DNA from: Janibacter endophyticus
GTDB taxonomy: Bacteria > Actinomycetota > Actinomycetes > Actinomycetales > Dermatophilaceae
Length of the DNA stretch: 64,000 nt
NCBI RefSeq assembly: GCF_016888335.1
Contig: NZ_JAFEJG010000004.1
Span: forward strand, 806,001-870,000
Direction of reading: 5' to 3'
Shown: piece by piece, positions 35,156 to 44,870 of the stretch
Position numbering within the stretch: the first letter of the stretch is position 1
Layout: each line of letters starts with the position of its first letter
Translations under genes and position numbers: made by a program
The notes under the pieces: generated by a model
Told to the model about the DNA's origin: nothing
The model's input: only the letters and a program-made list of their open reading frames with translations
Database searches by the model: none

Positions 35156-35518
35156 ATGTCCGATCTCATCGCACCTGAGGGCCGCACGCTCCTCGCGACC
35201 GCCGTCGAGCGGTGCTGTGCGACCCCGGGCAGTGCCCCGCTGGCCCGGGAGGACGCCGAGCTCGTCTCCCGGCTGCTCAAGGCGGTGGCCGACCCGGTGC
35301 GGCTGCAGATCCTCAGCATCGCCCGGTGCGCGCCGGGCGGCGAGGTCTCGGCGGGCGACCTCCAGGAACCGCTCGCCCTCGCCCAGCCGACGGTGAGCCA
35401 TCACCTCAAGGTCCTCGTCGACGCCGGGATGCTCGTCCGCGAGCGGCGTGGGCAGACCGCCTGGTTCACCCTGGTCCCCGAGCGCCTCGAGCTCGCCGGC
35501 CGGGCCCTCTCCGGCTGA
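35156..35518 (+). CDS. arsR: ArsR-family arsenite-responsive repressor
   Basis: A 120-residue winged-helix repressor. Helix-turn-helix QPTVSHHLKVLVDAGMLVRERRG (quoted: QPTVSHHLKVL) is at about 81-100. The arsenite site appears as Cys20-Cys21 (ERCCAT) plus Cys58 (IARCAPGG), the same arrangement as in Corynebacterium ArsR1 rather than the E. coli ELCVCDL type, which is absent. Start ATG 35156 puts CC near residue 20. It is divergent from the operon and flanked by two matching operators. Confidence 0.93.
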   Translation: MSDLIAPEGRTLLATAVERCCATPGSAPLAREDAELVSRLLKAVADPVRLQILSIARCAPGGEVSAGDLQEPLALAQPTVSHHLKVLVDAGMLVRERRGQTAWFTLVPERLELAGRALSG

Positions 35519-35543
35519 GGCGACGCGGACCGGGGTCGGCACC

Positions 35544-35549
35544 TACGCT
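35544..35549 (+). promoter_or_regulatory. -10 element of a leaderless promoter for the PLP decarboxylase gene
   Basis: TACGCT is followed by GCCGACC and ATG at 35557, with no Shine-Dalgarno. Confidence 0.45.
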
Positions 35550-35556
35550 GCCGACC

Positions 35557-36927
35557 ATGTTCGGAAACGACAAGGCGGTCGACGAGCTCGGCCGGATGGT
35601 GCTCGACTACGCCGAGGAGCGGCTCACCCTGCACCCGGTGCCGCTGGACTACGTCCTGTCCGAGGCCGAGCTGCTCGACCGGGCGGGCCAGACCATCACC
35701 ACCGAGGGCATCGGCGGTGCCCGGGCGATGGACCTCTTCGCCGAGGTCCTGGCGCCGGCCTGCCTCTCGGTGGACCACCCCCGCTACCTCTCCTTCATCC
35801 CGTGCGCGCCGAGCGACGCCGCGGCGATGTTCGACCTCGTCGTCGGAGCGTCCTCGATGTACGCCGGCTCCTGGCTCGAGGGCTCGGGCGCGGTCTTCGC
35901 CGAGAACCAGGCGCTGCGCTGGATCGCCGATCTCGCGGGGCTGCCCGAGCAGGCCGGCGGGGTCTTCGTCCCGGGCGGGACGATCGGCAACCTCTCCGCC
36001 CTCGTCGCGGCGCGGCACGCCGCCCGCGCGCGGGCCGTCGAGGAGGCGAAGGGGGAGGGCCGCCCCCTTCGTCCGTGGCGGGTGGTAGCCACCGCCGGGG
36101 CGCACAGCTCGATCCAGTCGGCCTGCGACGTCATGGACGCCGAGCTCGTGACCGTCGAGCCGGACGAGCACCTGCGCCTCACCGGACCCGCGCTGCGCGA
36201 GGTCCTCGAGCGCGAGGGCCCCGAGACCTTCTTCGCCGTCGTCGCGACGGCCGGGACGACGAACTTCGGTGTCGTGGACGACCTCGCCGGTGTCGCCGAG
36301 GTCTGCGCCGAGCACGGCATCTGGTTCCACGTCGACGGGGCGTACGGCGGGGCGGCGCTCGCGGCGCCGAGCGTTCGGTCCCTCTTCGACGGGGTCGAGC
36401 GGGCGGACTCCTTCATCGTCGACCCGCACAAGTGGCTCTTCGCCCCCTTCGACTGCTGCGCGCTGATCTACCGCGAGCCGGCGCTCGCCCGGGCCGCCCA
36501 CACCCAGCGGGCCGGCTACCTCGACGTGCTCACCGAGGCGGCCCAGTGGAACCCGACGGACTACTCCGTCGGGCTGACCCGCCGGGCCCGTGGGCTGCCG
36601 CTGTGGTTCAGCCTCGCGACGCACGGGACGGCCGCGTACACGCGGGCGATCGAGCGCACCCTCGAGGTCGCCCGTCACGCCGAGTCCGAGGTCGAGCGGC
36701 GCCCCGACCTCGAGCTCGTCCGCCACCGGGACCTCTCCGTCGTCGTCTTCCGCCGGCTCGGCTGGGGGCCGGGGGACTACCAGGCGTGGTCGGACCGGAT
36801 GCTCGAGGACGAGTTCGCCTTCGTCGTCCCGACGACGCACGACGGCGAGACCCTGGCCCGCTTCGCCATCGTCAACCCTGAGACGACCGAGGCCGACATC
36901 GACGCCATCCTCGACACCATGGCCTGA
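35557..36927 (+). CDS. group II PLP-dependent decarboxylase
   Basis: A 456-residue enzyme of the aromatic-L-amino-acid/diaminobutyrate decarboxylase family. The cofactor Lys is in SFIVDPHKWLFAPFDC (about 293), the PLP-ring His in TAGAHSSIQSA, HVDGAYGGAA gives the PLP Asp, and the N-terminal HPRYLSFIPCAPS and PGGTIGNLSAL match the family. It releases CO2 from an amino acid; which one is not clear. Monocistronic, between arsR and a hairpin, with an apparent leaderless promoter. Confidence 0.88.
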   Translation: MFGNDKAVDELGRMVLDYAEERLTLHPVPLDYVLSEAELLDRAGQTITTEGIGGARAMDLFAEVLAPACLSVDHPRYLSFIPCAPSDAAAMFDLVVGASSMYAGSWLEGSGAVFAENQALRWIADLAGLPEQAGGVFVPGGTIGNLSALVAARHAARARAVEEAKGEGRPLRPWRVVATAGAHSSIQSACDVMDAELVTVEPDEHLRLTGPALREVLEREGPETFFAVVATAGTTNFGVVDDLAGVAEVCAEHGIWFHVDGAYGGAALAAPSVRSLFDGVERADSFIVDPHKWLFAPFDCCALIYREPALARAAHTQRAGYLDVLTEAAQWNPTDYSVGLTRRARGLPLWFSLATHGTAAYTRAIERTLEVARHAESEVERRPDLELVRHRDLSVVVFRRLGWGPGDYQAWSDRMLEDEFAFVVPTTHDGETLARFAIVNPETTEADIDAILDTMA

Positions 36928-36947
36928 CCACGACGACCGGCACGGTT

Positions 36948-36968
36948 CACCACGACCCGGTCGTGGTG
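36948..36968 (+). terminator. hairpin after the decarboxylase gene
   Basis: CACCACGAC-CCG-GTCGTGGTG is a perfect 9-bp stem 21 nt after the stop codon, followed by a G-rich stretch and no T-run. Confidence 0.6.
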
Positions 36969-37046
36969 ACAGGGGGTGGGGCCGGTGGTGCCTGTGTGAC
37001 GGGTGAGTGAGGTCCAGGGGGTGCTGTCCAGCCGCCACGCCGAAGG

Positions 37047-37066
37047 GAATGACAGGCGTGTCATTC
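37047..37066. promoter_or_regulatory. operator-like palindrome and promoter before the DUF3263 gene
   Basis: GAATGACA-GGCG-TGTCATTC is a perfect 8-bp inverted repeat. A -10 sequence TACAGT follows at 37073-37078, so the palindrome covers the -35 region and spacer. The DUF3263 start lies 43 nt downstream of the -10. It looks like a repressor or activator site. Confidence 0.55.
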
Positions 37067-37121
37067 GCTGGGTACAGTGAGCCGCGCACGACGTCATCGC
37101 CCCGTCACGGAGGACCTCAAC

Positions 37122-37409
37122 GTGAAGACCGCCACGCAGCAGCAGAGCAGCACCGCCGCCCCGCTGAGCGACCGCGACCGGGAGATCCTCGCCTTCGAGC
37201 GCCAGTGGTGGACCTACCAGGGCGCCAAGGAGCAGATGATCAAGGAGCTCTTCGACATGAGCTCCACGCGCTACTACCAGGTGCTCAACGGGCTCATCAA
37301 CAACCCGGCCGCGCTCGCGGAGGACCCGATGCTCGTCAAGCGGCTCCGCCGCATGCGCCAGTCACGCCAGCGCAGCCGCAGCGCGCGCCGCCTCGGCTTC
37401 GACGCCTGA
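37122..37409 (+). CDS. DUF3263 family protein
   Basis: A 95-residue actinobacterial protein of unknown function. The N-terminus is Gln/Ser-rich, then DREILAFERQWWTYQGAKEQ and RYYQVLNGLINNPAAL, a likely helix-turn-helix, and an Arg-rich tail (RLRRMRQSRQRSR). A DNA-binding role is suggested by the basic tail and helical pattern, but nothing more. GTG start at 37122 with GGAGG 8 nt upstream. Its promoter carries a perfect palindrome that the protein itself might recognise, an untested idea. Confidence 0.82.
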   Translation: MKTATQQQSSTAAPLSDRDREILAFERQWWTYQGAKEQMIKELFDMSSTRYYQVLNGLINNPAALAEDPMLVKRLRRMRQSRQRSRSARRLGFDA

Positions 37410-37463
37410 GCTGCGACTTCCCCCTTCGCCCCTGTCCCCGGCACCCGAGGACAAGGGCAACTG

Positions 37464-37490
37464 TTTGCACTCTCACCCCGAGAGTGCCAA
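37464..37490. promoter_or_regulatory. CIRCE element 1 (HrcA operator)
   Basis: TTTGCACTC-N9-GAGTGCCAA, close to the consensus TTAGCACTC-N9-GAGTGCTAA, 153 nt before groEL. Confidence 0.85.
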
Positions 37491-37498
37491 TAATGGCG

Positions 37499-37525
37499 TT
37501 AGCACTCTCCCCGTGAGAGTGACAG
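37499..37525. promoter_or_regulatory. CIRCE element 2 (HrcA operator)
   Basis: TTAGCACTC-N9-GAGTGACAG, with a perfect left arm and a partly diverged right arm, 8 nt after element 1. Two elements indicate HrcA repression and heat-shock release of groEL. Confidence 0.85.
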
Positions 37526-37568
37526 AACTGACCGGTCCGGTGAGATCCTCGACGTCGCGGTGACGTGA

Positions 37569-39269
<1,701 letters not shown>

Positions 39270-39289
39270 GCCCAGGCTTCCCAGCCACT

Positions 39290-39333
39290 GACGAAGGGGT
39301 GGTCCTCCCGCACGGGAGGGCCACTCCTTCGTC
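39290..39333 (+). terminator. groEL terminator
   Basis: Arms at 39290-39309 and 39314-39333 pair over 20 bp with two G-U pairs and a 4-nt loop. The outer arms contain CGAAGGGG and CTCCTTCG, the octamer repeated throughout the window. No T-run. Confidence 0.85.
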
Positions 39334-39347
39334 GTTGAACGGCCAGG

Positions 39348-39372
39348 TACAGGTGGGAGGATGAGGCAGTGA
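39348..39372 (+). promoter_or_regulatory. promoter and possible leaderless mini-ORF before the PhoD-like gene
   Basis: TACAGG (39348-39353) lies 7 nt before ATG-AGG-CAG-TGA (39361-39372), a three-codon frame whose TGA overlaps the GTG start of the phosphatase gene at 39369. If transcription starts at 39361 the mini-frame is leaderless and could feed ribosomes into the main start by re-initiation. Confidence 0.4.
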
Positions 39373-41021
39373 CCGACCCCCTCGTCCTCGGCCCCCTGCT
39401 CCGCCACGTCGGCGAGACGACCGCGAGCGTGTGGGTGCAGACGGGCGGCACCGCGACCGTCACCGTGCGGTCCGGTGAGCGGTCGTGGAGCGCCCGGACC
39501 TTCGTCGTCGAGGGCTTCCACTTCGCGCTCGTCCTCGTCGACGGGCTGACCGCGGGCGAGAGCTACGAGTACATCGTCGAGATCGACGGCGCCCAGGTGT
39601 GGCCGCCCGCCGAGTGCGAGTACCCCGCGCCCCGGATCACCACGCTCGTCAAGGACCGACCGACGCGTCTGGCCTTCGGCTCGTGCCGCACGAGCGTCCC
39701 CCACGACGCGGAGCACCACGGCAGCCACGGGGTCGACGCGTTGCGCACCTACGCGATGGCGCTGGCCGACGGGGAGGTCGAGTGGCCGGACGCCATCGCC
39801 TTCCTCGGTGACCAGGTCTACGCCGACGAGACCTCGGAGGAGATGCGCGAGTTCATCGGCACCCGACGCAGCCTCGACGAGCCGCCGGGGGAGGAGCTCA
39901 AGGACTTCACCGAGTACGCCCACCTCTACGCGCTGGCCTGGAGCGAGCCGGCCAACCGTTGGCTGCTCTCGACCCTGCCGAGCTCGATGATCTTCGACGA
40001 CCACGACATCCGCGACGACTGGAACACGTCCTGGACCTGGCACGAGGAGATCAACGAGACGCAGTGGTGGCACGAGCGGCTCGTCGGCGGGCTGACCGCC
40101 TACTGGGTCTACCAGCACATCGGCAACCTCGACCACGACGCGCTGGCCGCCGACGAGATCTGGTCGCTCCTGGCCGCCGGCGCGGGTGACTCGGAGGTGG
40201 ACCTGACGGCCCCCCTTCGCGATCTCGTCGAGCGCAACGACCGCCACCCCGAGGTCTACCGCTGGAGCTACACGCTGGAGCTCGGCGACTGCCGGCTCGT
40301 CGTCCTCGACTCCCGTGCCGCGCGCGTCCTCGAGCCGGAGGCGCGCCACATGCTCGACCCGGCCGAGCTCGAGTGGCTCGCCGAGCAGCTGACCGGCGAC
40401 GTCGATCACCTCTTCGTCGGGACGTCGCTGCCCTTCCTCCTCCCACCGGGCCTGCACGACCTCGAGGCGATCAACGAGGTCCTCGCGGCCGGACGGTTCG
40501 GAGGGTTGCCGGCGAAGGGGGCCGAGCGGGTCCGGCAGATCATCGACCTGGAGCACTGGGCGGCCTTCCAGTCCGGATTCCAGGAGGTCTTCGAGCTCGT
40601 CATGGAGGTCGCGCGCGGGACGAAGGGGGATCCGCCGGCGACCGTCACCTTCCTCTCCGGCGACGTCCACAACTCTTACGTCGCCGAGGTGATCGACGCT
40701 GAGCAGCACGGCGCCGGCTCGCGGATCGTCCAGGCGGTGTGCTCCCCGATCCGCAACCCCATGCCCAAGGGGCTGAGGGTGGCGATGTCCGGCTTCTCGC
40801 GCTCGCTCGTCCGGCCGATGCGCTGGGTCGCGTCGCGGTCCCGGCGGATCCCCGACCCGGCCTACCCGTGGCGGGTGACGCACGGGCCGTGGTTCGACAA
40901 CAACCTCGCTGTCGTCGAGGTGCGCGGCGACGGTCTGCACCTGTCGTGGTACGCCGGGGAGGTCGTCGACGACGACCACGACCACCCGCGTCTGCGCGAG
41001 GTGAGCACCGTCGACGTGTGA
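39369..41021 (+). CDS. PhoD-like alkaline phosphatase/phosphodiesterase
   Basis: A 550-residue metallophosphatase of the PhoD superfamily. It has a fibronectin-like N-terminal domain (about 1-95: LGPLLRHVGETTASVWVQT) and a catalytic domain with FGSCRTS, AFLGDQVYADE, IFDDHDIRDDWN and LSGDVHNSYVAEV. It has no signal peptide or Tat motif, unlike secreted PhoD, so it probably works in the cytoplasm on an unknown phosphoester. GTG start overlapping a mini-ORF stop. Confidence 0.88.
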   Translation: MTDPLVLGPLLRHVGETTASVWVQTGGTATVTVRSGERSWSARTFVVEGFHFALVLVDGLTAGESYEYIVEIDGAQVWPPAECEYPAPRITTLVKDRPTRLAFGSCRTSVPHDAEHHGSHGVDALRTYAMALADGEVEWPDAIAFLGDQVYADETSEEMREFIGTRRSLDEPPGEELKDFTEYAHLYALAWSEPANRWLLSTLPSSMIFDDHDIRDDWNTSWTWHEEINETQWWHERLVGGLTAYWVYQHIGNLDHDALAADEIWSLLAAGAGDSEVDLTAPLRDLVERNDRHPEVYRWSYTLELGDCRLVVLDSRAARVLEPEARHMLDPAELEWLAEQLTGDVDHLFVGTSLPFLLPPGLHDLEAINEVLAAGRFGGLPAKGAERVRQIIDLEHWAAFQSGFQEVFELVMEVARGTKGDPPATVTFLSGDVHNSYVAEVIDAEQHGAGSRIVQAVCSPIRNPMPKGLRVAMSGFSRSLVRPMRWVASRSRRIPDPAYPWRVTHGPWFDNNLAVVEVRGDGLHLSWYAGEVVDDDHDHPRLREVSTVDV

Positions 41022-41078
41022 CTCGCTGCGGGCTGGGCCATGTCTGCCCGACAAGGCGTGAGGCCGACCACGACGACA

Positions 41079-41094
41079 GGGGGGCTGTCCCCCC
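41079..41094 (+). terminator. hairpin after the PhoD-like gene
   Basis: GGGGGG-CTGT-CCCCCC followed by TTCG, about 60 nt after the stop, containing the minus-strand form of the CGAAGGGG octamer. Weak but well placed. Confidence 0.45.
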
Positions 41095-41179
41095 TTCGTG
41101 TCGGTGACAAACCGCATGTCGGCGCCCGCGGGGCGAGCCCTAGGCTCGAGCCACCATCACGAGTCAGGGGAAGAGATCC

Positions 41180-41926
41180 ATGTCGACATCCGTCGCTGCC
41201 CGCACCATCGACCTGCGCAAGACCTACGGCAAGGGTGACGCCGCCGTCGTCGCCCTCGACGGGGTCGACCTCGAGATCGAGCGCGGACGCTTCACCGCGA
41301 TCATGGGACCGTCCGGGTCCGGCAAGTCCACCCTCATGCACTGCCTCGCCGGCCTGGACTCGGTGACGTCCGGTCAGGTCTTCATCGGCGACGTCGACGT
41401 CACCGGGCTCAGCGACAAGGACCTCACGCTCCTGCGTCGCGACCGGGTCGGCTTCGTCTTCCAGGCCTTCAACCTCGTGCCGACCCTCTCTGCCCAGGAG
41501 AACATCCTCCTGCCGCTCGCCATCGCCGGTCGCAAGCCGGACCCGGAGTGGTTCGACCTCGTCGTGCGCACCGTCGGCCTCGGTGACCGGCTGCGTCACC
41601 GGCCCAGCGAGCTCTCCGGCGGTCAGCAGCAGCGTGTCGCCTGCGCCCGCGCACTCGTGAGCAAGCCGGAGATCATCTTCGCTGACGAGCCGACCGGCAA
41701 CCTCGACTCGACAAGCTCGGCCGAGGTGCTCTCCTTCCTGCGCCGCAGCGTCGACGAGTTCGACCAGACGATCGTCATGGTCACTCACGACCCCGGCGCG
41801 GCGAGCCACACCGACCGGGTGCTCATCCTCAGCGACGGCCGGATCGTTGACGACATCCTCGAGCCGACCCGTGAGAAGGTCCTCGACGCGATGATGGCGC
41901 TCACCGCGGTGGCAGGCGGCCACTGA
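41180..41926 (+). CDS. ABC transporter ATP-binding protein (MacB/LolD type)
   Basis: A 248-residue ATPase: Walker A MGPSGSGKST (about 43-52), Q-loop VFQAFNLVP, signature LSGGQQQRVACAR, Walker B IIFADEPTGNLDS and switch THDPG. The sequence after the Walker B is typical of the MacB/FtsE-like group that drives FtsX-type permeases in mechanotransmission rather than classical transport. GGGGAAGAG lies before ATG. Its stop overlaps the permease start (TGATG). Confidence 0.93.
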   Translation: MSTSVAARTIDLRKTYGKGDAAVVALDGVDLEIERGRFTAIMGPSGSGKSTLMHCLAGLDSVTSGQVFIGDVDVTGLSDKDLTLLRRDRVGFVFQAFNLVPTLSAQENILLPLAIAGRKPDPEWFDLVVRTVGLGDRLRHRPSELSGGQQQRVACARALVSKPEIIFADEPTGNLDSTSSAEVLSFLRRSVDEFDQTIVMVTHDPGAASHTDRVLILSDGRIVDDILEPTREKVLDAMMALTAVAGGH

Positions 41927-44460
41927 TGCTGCGCTCCACCTTCAAGGCGCTGCTGGCGCGCAAGCTGCGCCTGCTCATGTCAGCGATGGCGATCATCCTC
42001 GGCGTCGGCTTCGTCGCCGGCTCGCTGATCTTCACCGACACCCTCGGGCGGACCTTCGACGGGATCATGGAGGGCACGGTCGGCGACGTCGTCGTCCAGA
42101 GCGAGAACGCCCTCATGATGGGCCCGACCGGCCCGTCGACGACGCTCGCCCCGGCCGATCTCGACACGCTCCGGGCGCTCGACGGGGTCGAGCGGGTCGA
42201 CGGCAACATCGACGCGCTGGGCGTCTTCGTCGTCGGCGAGAACGGCAACGTCGTCGGCGGCCAGGGCGCCCCGGCGCTCGCCTTCAACCACAACGACGCC
42301 CCCAACCAGCTCGGCGAGGAGGTCCTCAGCTACGAGGAGGGCGCTCCGCCGCAGGGGGACAGCGAGGTCGCGATCGACGTCACGACCGCCGAGCGGGCGG
42401 GCCTGTCGCTCGGCGACGAGGCCCAGCTCGTCACCTCGGGCGAGTACCCGGAGATCCGCGCGAAGGTCGTCGGCCTCGTCCAGTTCGGCGAAGGGGGGAT
42501 GGCCGGTGCGAGCATCGCGATCTTCGACACCCCGACGGCACAGAAGTACTTCCTCGGCGGCCAGGACGGCTACACCTCGGCGTGGGTGACGACCGCTGAG
42601 GGCGCGAGCCAGGAGGATGTCGCCGCCGCGGCGGCCGACGTCGTTCCCGAGGGCTTCGGGGCCGAGACCGGCAAGAAGATCGCCGACGAGAGCGCCGACC
42701 AGATCCAGGAGGCGCTGGGCTTCATCACGACCTTCCTGCTCGTCTTCGCCGGCATCGCTCTCTTCGTCGGCTCCTTCCTCATCATCAACACCTTCTCGAT
42801 CCTCGTCGCCCAGCGCGGCCGCGAGCTGGCCATGCTGCGCGCGATCGGTGCGACCCGCGGGCAGATCACCCGCTCGGTACTCGTCGAGGCGCTCGTCGTG
42901 GGCCTCATCGGGTCGGTGCTGGGGCTCGTCGTCGGCGTGCTGCTCGCCGTGGTCATCCGCACGCTCTTCGCGACCATCGGTCTCGACATGAGCGGGACCG
43001 GCCTGGTCTTCTCGCCGCGGACGGTCCTCGCCTCCTTCGCGGTCGGCATCCTCGTCACCCTGCTGGCCGCCTACGTCCCGGCCCGCCGGGCCGGCCGGGT
43101 CGCACCGGTCGAGGCGATGCGTGAGACCTCCGGGGCGAACCCCGAGTCGCACCCGGTCCGCTTCGCCCTCGAGCTCGCCCTCTTCGTGCTCGGTGTGCTC
43201 GCCTTCGCGTACGGACTCTTCCTCGCCGAGGACCGTGAGGTGTGGTGGGTCGGCGGAGGCACGGTCGGCATGCTCCTCGGCCTGGCCTTCCTCTCGCCCC
43301 TGCTCGGGAAGCCGCTCATCCACAGCCTCGGCTGGCTGTACCGCAGGGCCTTCGGCTCGGTCGGCCGCATGGCCGAGCAGAACGCGGTCCGCAACCCGGG
43401 GCGCACCGCGGCCACGGCCTCCGCGCTGATGATCGGCATGACGCTCGTGGCCCTCATGGGCGTGGTGAGCGCGAGCACCAAGGCGAGCATCGACAAGCAG
43501 ATCGAGGAGCAGTTCCTCGCCGACTACGCGGTCTCCAACGCGATCGGGCAGCCCTTCTCCGCGAAGGTCACCGAGCAGATCGCGCAGACGCCCGGTGTCG
43601 CCGCGGCCTCGCCGGTCCGCTACGCGCCCGCCGAGATCGAGGGCCGGCGCTTCTTCGTCACCGCGATCGACCCGGAGTCCTTCGCCGAGGTCGCCCCGAT
43701 CCAGATGATCGAGGGGCAGTCGACCGACCTCGACACGGACAGCGTCCTCGTGCCGGACGACGAGCACTCGGGCCGTTCCGTCGGGGACGCCCTCACCGTC
43801 GAGGTTGGCGGCACGTCCCGGGAGATGGCGATCGCGGGGTTCTTCAAGAAGACGCCCTCGCTCGGTGGCTTCCTCTTCTCGCTCGACGGGTTCGAGAAGT
43901 CGGGTCTCCCGCCGGCCGACAACCTCGTCTACGTCGTCGCCGACGGCAGCCAAAGCACGGAAGAGCTGCGCAGCGGTCTCGAGGACGTCATCAAGGACCA
44001 GCCCCTCGTCACCCTCAAGGACCAGGAGGGCTACGCCGCGGAGCAGCGCCAGAGCATCAACCAGCTGCTGTACCTCATCTACGGCCTGCTGGCGATGGCC
44101 ATCGTCATCGCGATCCTCGGCATCGTCAACACCCTGGGCCTCTCCGTCATGGAGCGCACCCGTGAGATCGGCCTGCTCCGCGCGGTGGGCCTGGGCCGTG
44201 GTCAGCTGCGCCGCATGGTCCGCCTCGAGGCGATCGCCATCGCCCTGCTGGGCGCGGTGCTCGGGATCAGCCTCGGTGTCGTCTCCGGGGTCGCGATCCA
44301 GCGCTCGCTCGTCGACGACGGGATCACCGATCTCGCGATCCCGTGGGGCCAGCTCGTCGTCTTCCTCGTCCTGGCCGGCGTCATCGGGGTGCTCGCCGCG
44401 GTCTGGCCGGCCTGGCGGGCCTCGCGGATGAAGGTCCTTGACGCGATCAGCACCGAGTGA
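41926..44460 (+). CDS. FtsX/MacB-type ABC permease
   Basis: An 844-residue permease with two FtsX units. A first TM at about 15-35 precedes an extracytoplasmic domain (about 40-265), three TMs follow (about 265-285, 320-345, 370-390), then a second set: TM at about 415-465, a membrane anchor at about 505-525, another extracytoplasmic domain (about 530-715), and three final TMs from about 715. LRAIGATRGQI and LRAVGLGRGQLRRMV are the two coupling-helix motifs. It works with the ATPase upstream; the cargo (lipid, peptide or antibiotic) is unknown. A strong hairpin follows. Confidence 0.92.
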   Translation: MLRSTFKALLARKLRLLMSAMAIILGVGFVAGSLIFTDTLGRTFDGIMEGTVGDVVVQSENALMMGPTGPSTTLAPADLDTLRALDGVERVDGNIDALGVFVVGENGNVVGGQGAPALAFNHNDAPNQLGEEVLSYEEGAPPQGDSEVAIDVTTAERAGLSLGDEAQLVTSGEYPEIRAKVVGLVQFGEGGMAGASIAIFDTPTAQKYFLGGQDGYTSAWVTTAEGASQEDVAAAAADVVPEGFGAETGKKIADESADQIQEALGFITTFLLVFAGIALFVGSFLIINTFSILVAQRGRELAMLRAIGATRGQITRSVLVEALVVGLIGSVLGLVVGVLLAVVIRTLFATIGLDMSGTGLVFSPRTVLASFAVGILVTLLAAYVPARRAGRVAPVEAMRETSGANPESHPVRFALELALFVLGVLAFAYGLFLAEDREVWWVGGGTVGMLLGLAFLSPLLGKPLIHSLGWLYRRAFGSVGRMAEQNAVRNPGRTAATASALMIGMTLVALMGVVSASTKASIDKQIEEQFLADYAVSNAIGQPFSAKVTEQIAQTPGVAAASPVRYAPAEIEGRRFFVTAIDPESFAEVAPIQMIEGQSTDLDTDSVLVPDDEHSGRSVGDALTVEVGGTSREMAIAGFFKKTPSLGGFLFSLDGFEKSGLPPADNLVYVVADGSQSTEELRSGLEDVIKDQPLVTLKDQEGYAAEQRQSINQLLYLIYGLLAMAIVIAILGIVNTLGLSVMERTREIGLLRAVGLGRGQLRRMVRLEAIAIALLGAVLGISLGVVSGVAIQRSLVDDGITDLAIPWGQLVVFLVLAGVIGVLAAVWPAWRASRMKVLDAISTE

Positions 44461-44481
44461 CGGGCGGAGACTGAGCCACGA

Positions 44482-44523
44482 CGAAGGGGTGGCCGCCGGG
44501 GGAGCCGGCCGGTCACCCCTTCG
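44482..44523. terminator. bidirectional terminator between the FtsX and WXG100 genes
   Basis: CGAAGGGGTGGCCG (44482-44495) pairs with CGGTCACCCCTTCG (44510-44523) over 14 bp with one G-U pair. It lies between convergent genes and both arms carry the window-wide CGAAGGGG octamer. Confidence 0.75.
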
Positions 44524-44527
44524 CCTG

Positions 44528-44824
44528 TCAGCGGGCGACGAAGGCTGCCCGGACGCCGGCCTCGGCGGACTCGTAGGCCTCGCCCGCCTGCGCGAGCGCG
44601 TGGGCGATCTCGTCGAGGTTCTGCTTGACAATGCGCTGGGTGACCCGCCAGCTGGCGACGAGCTCCTGGAAGCTCGCGGAGGCCTCCCCGGACCACTCGT
44701 CCTGCATCGCGACGAGGATGCCCATCATCGAGTCAACCGAGCTCTCGACATCGGTGGATGCGGTGACGATCGTCCCCGACCCTGCGCTGAGCCGCTCGGT
44801 GCTCACGGCGAATGTGCTGCCCAT
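44528..44824 (-). CDS. WXG100 (ESAT-6-like) protein
   Basis: A 98-residue helix-turn-helix-hairpin protein with the turn DEWSGEAS (W-x-G, about 47-54) and flanking heptad-like helices (ERLSAGSGTIVTAST; QRIVKQNLDEIAHAL). WXG100 proteins form dimers exported by ESX/type VII secretion. No EccC ATPase, partner WXG protein or LXG toxin is in the window, so it is an orphan. ATG 44824 has AGGGGAGAA upstream. The C-terminus AGVRAAFVAR lacks an obvious YxxxD secretion signal. Confidence 0.85.
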   Translation of the reverse strand: MGSTFAVSTERLSAGSGTIVTASTDVESSVDSMMGILVAMQDEWSGEASASFQELVASWRVTQRIVKQNLDEIAHALAQAGEAYESAEAGVRAAFVAR

Positions 44825-44870
44825 GACTTCTCCCCTTCGGTAGGTGCCGGGGCCAGGTCGACCCCTGTCC

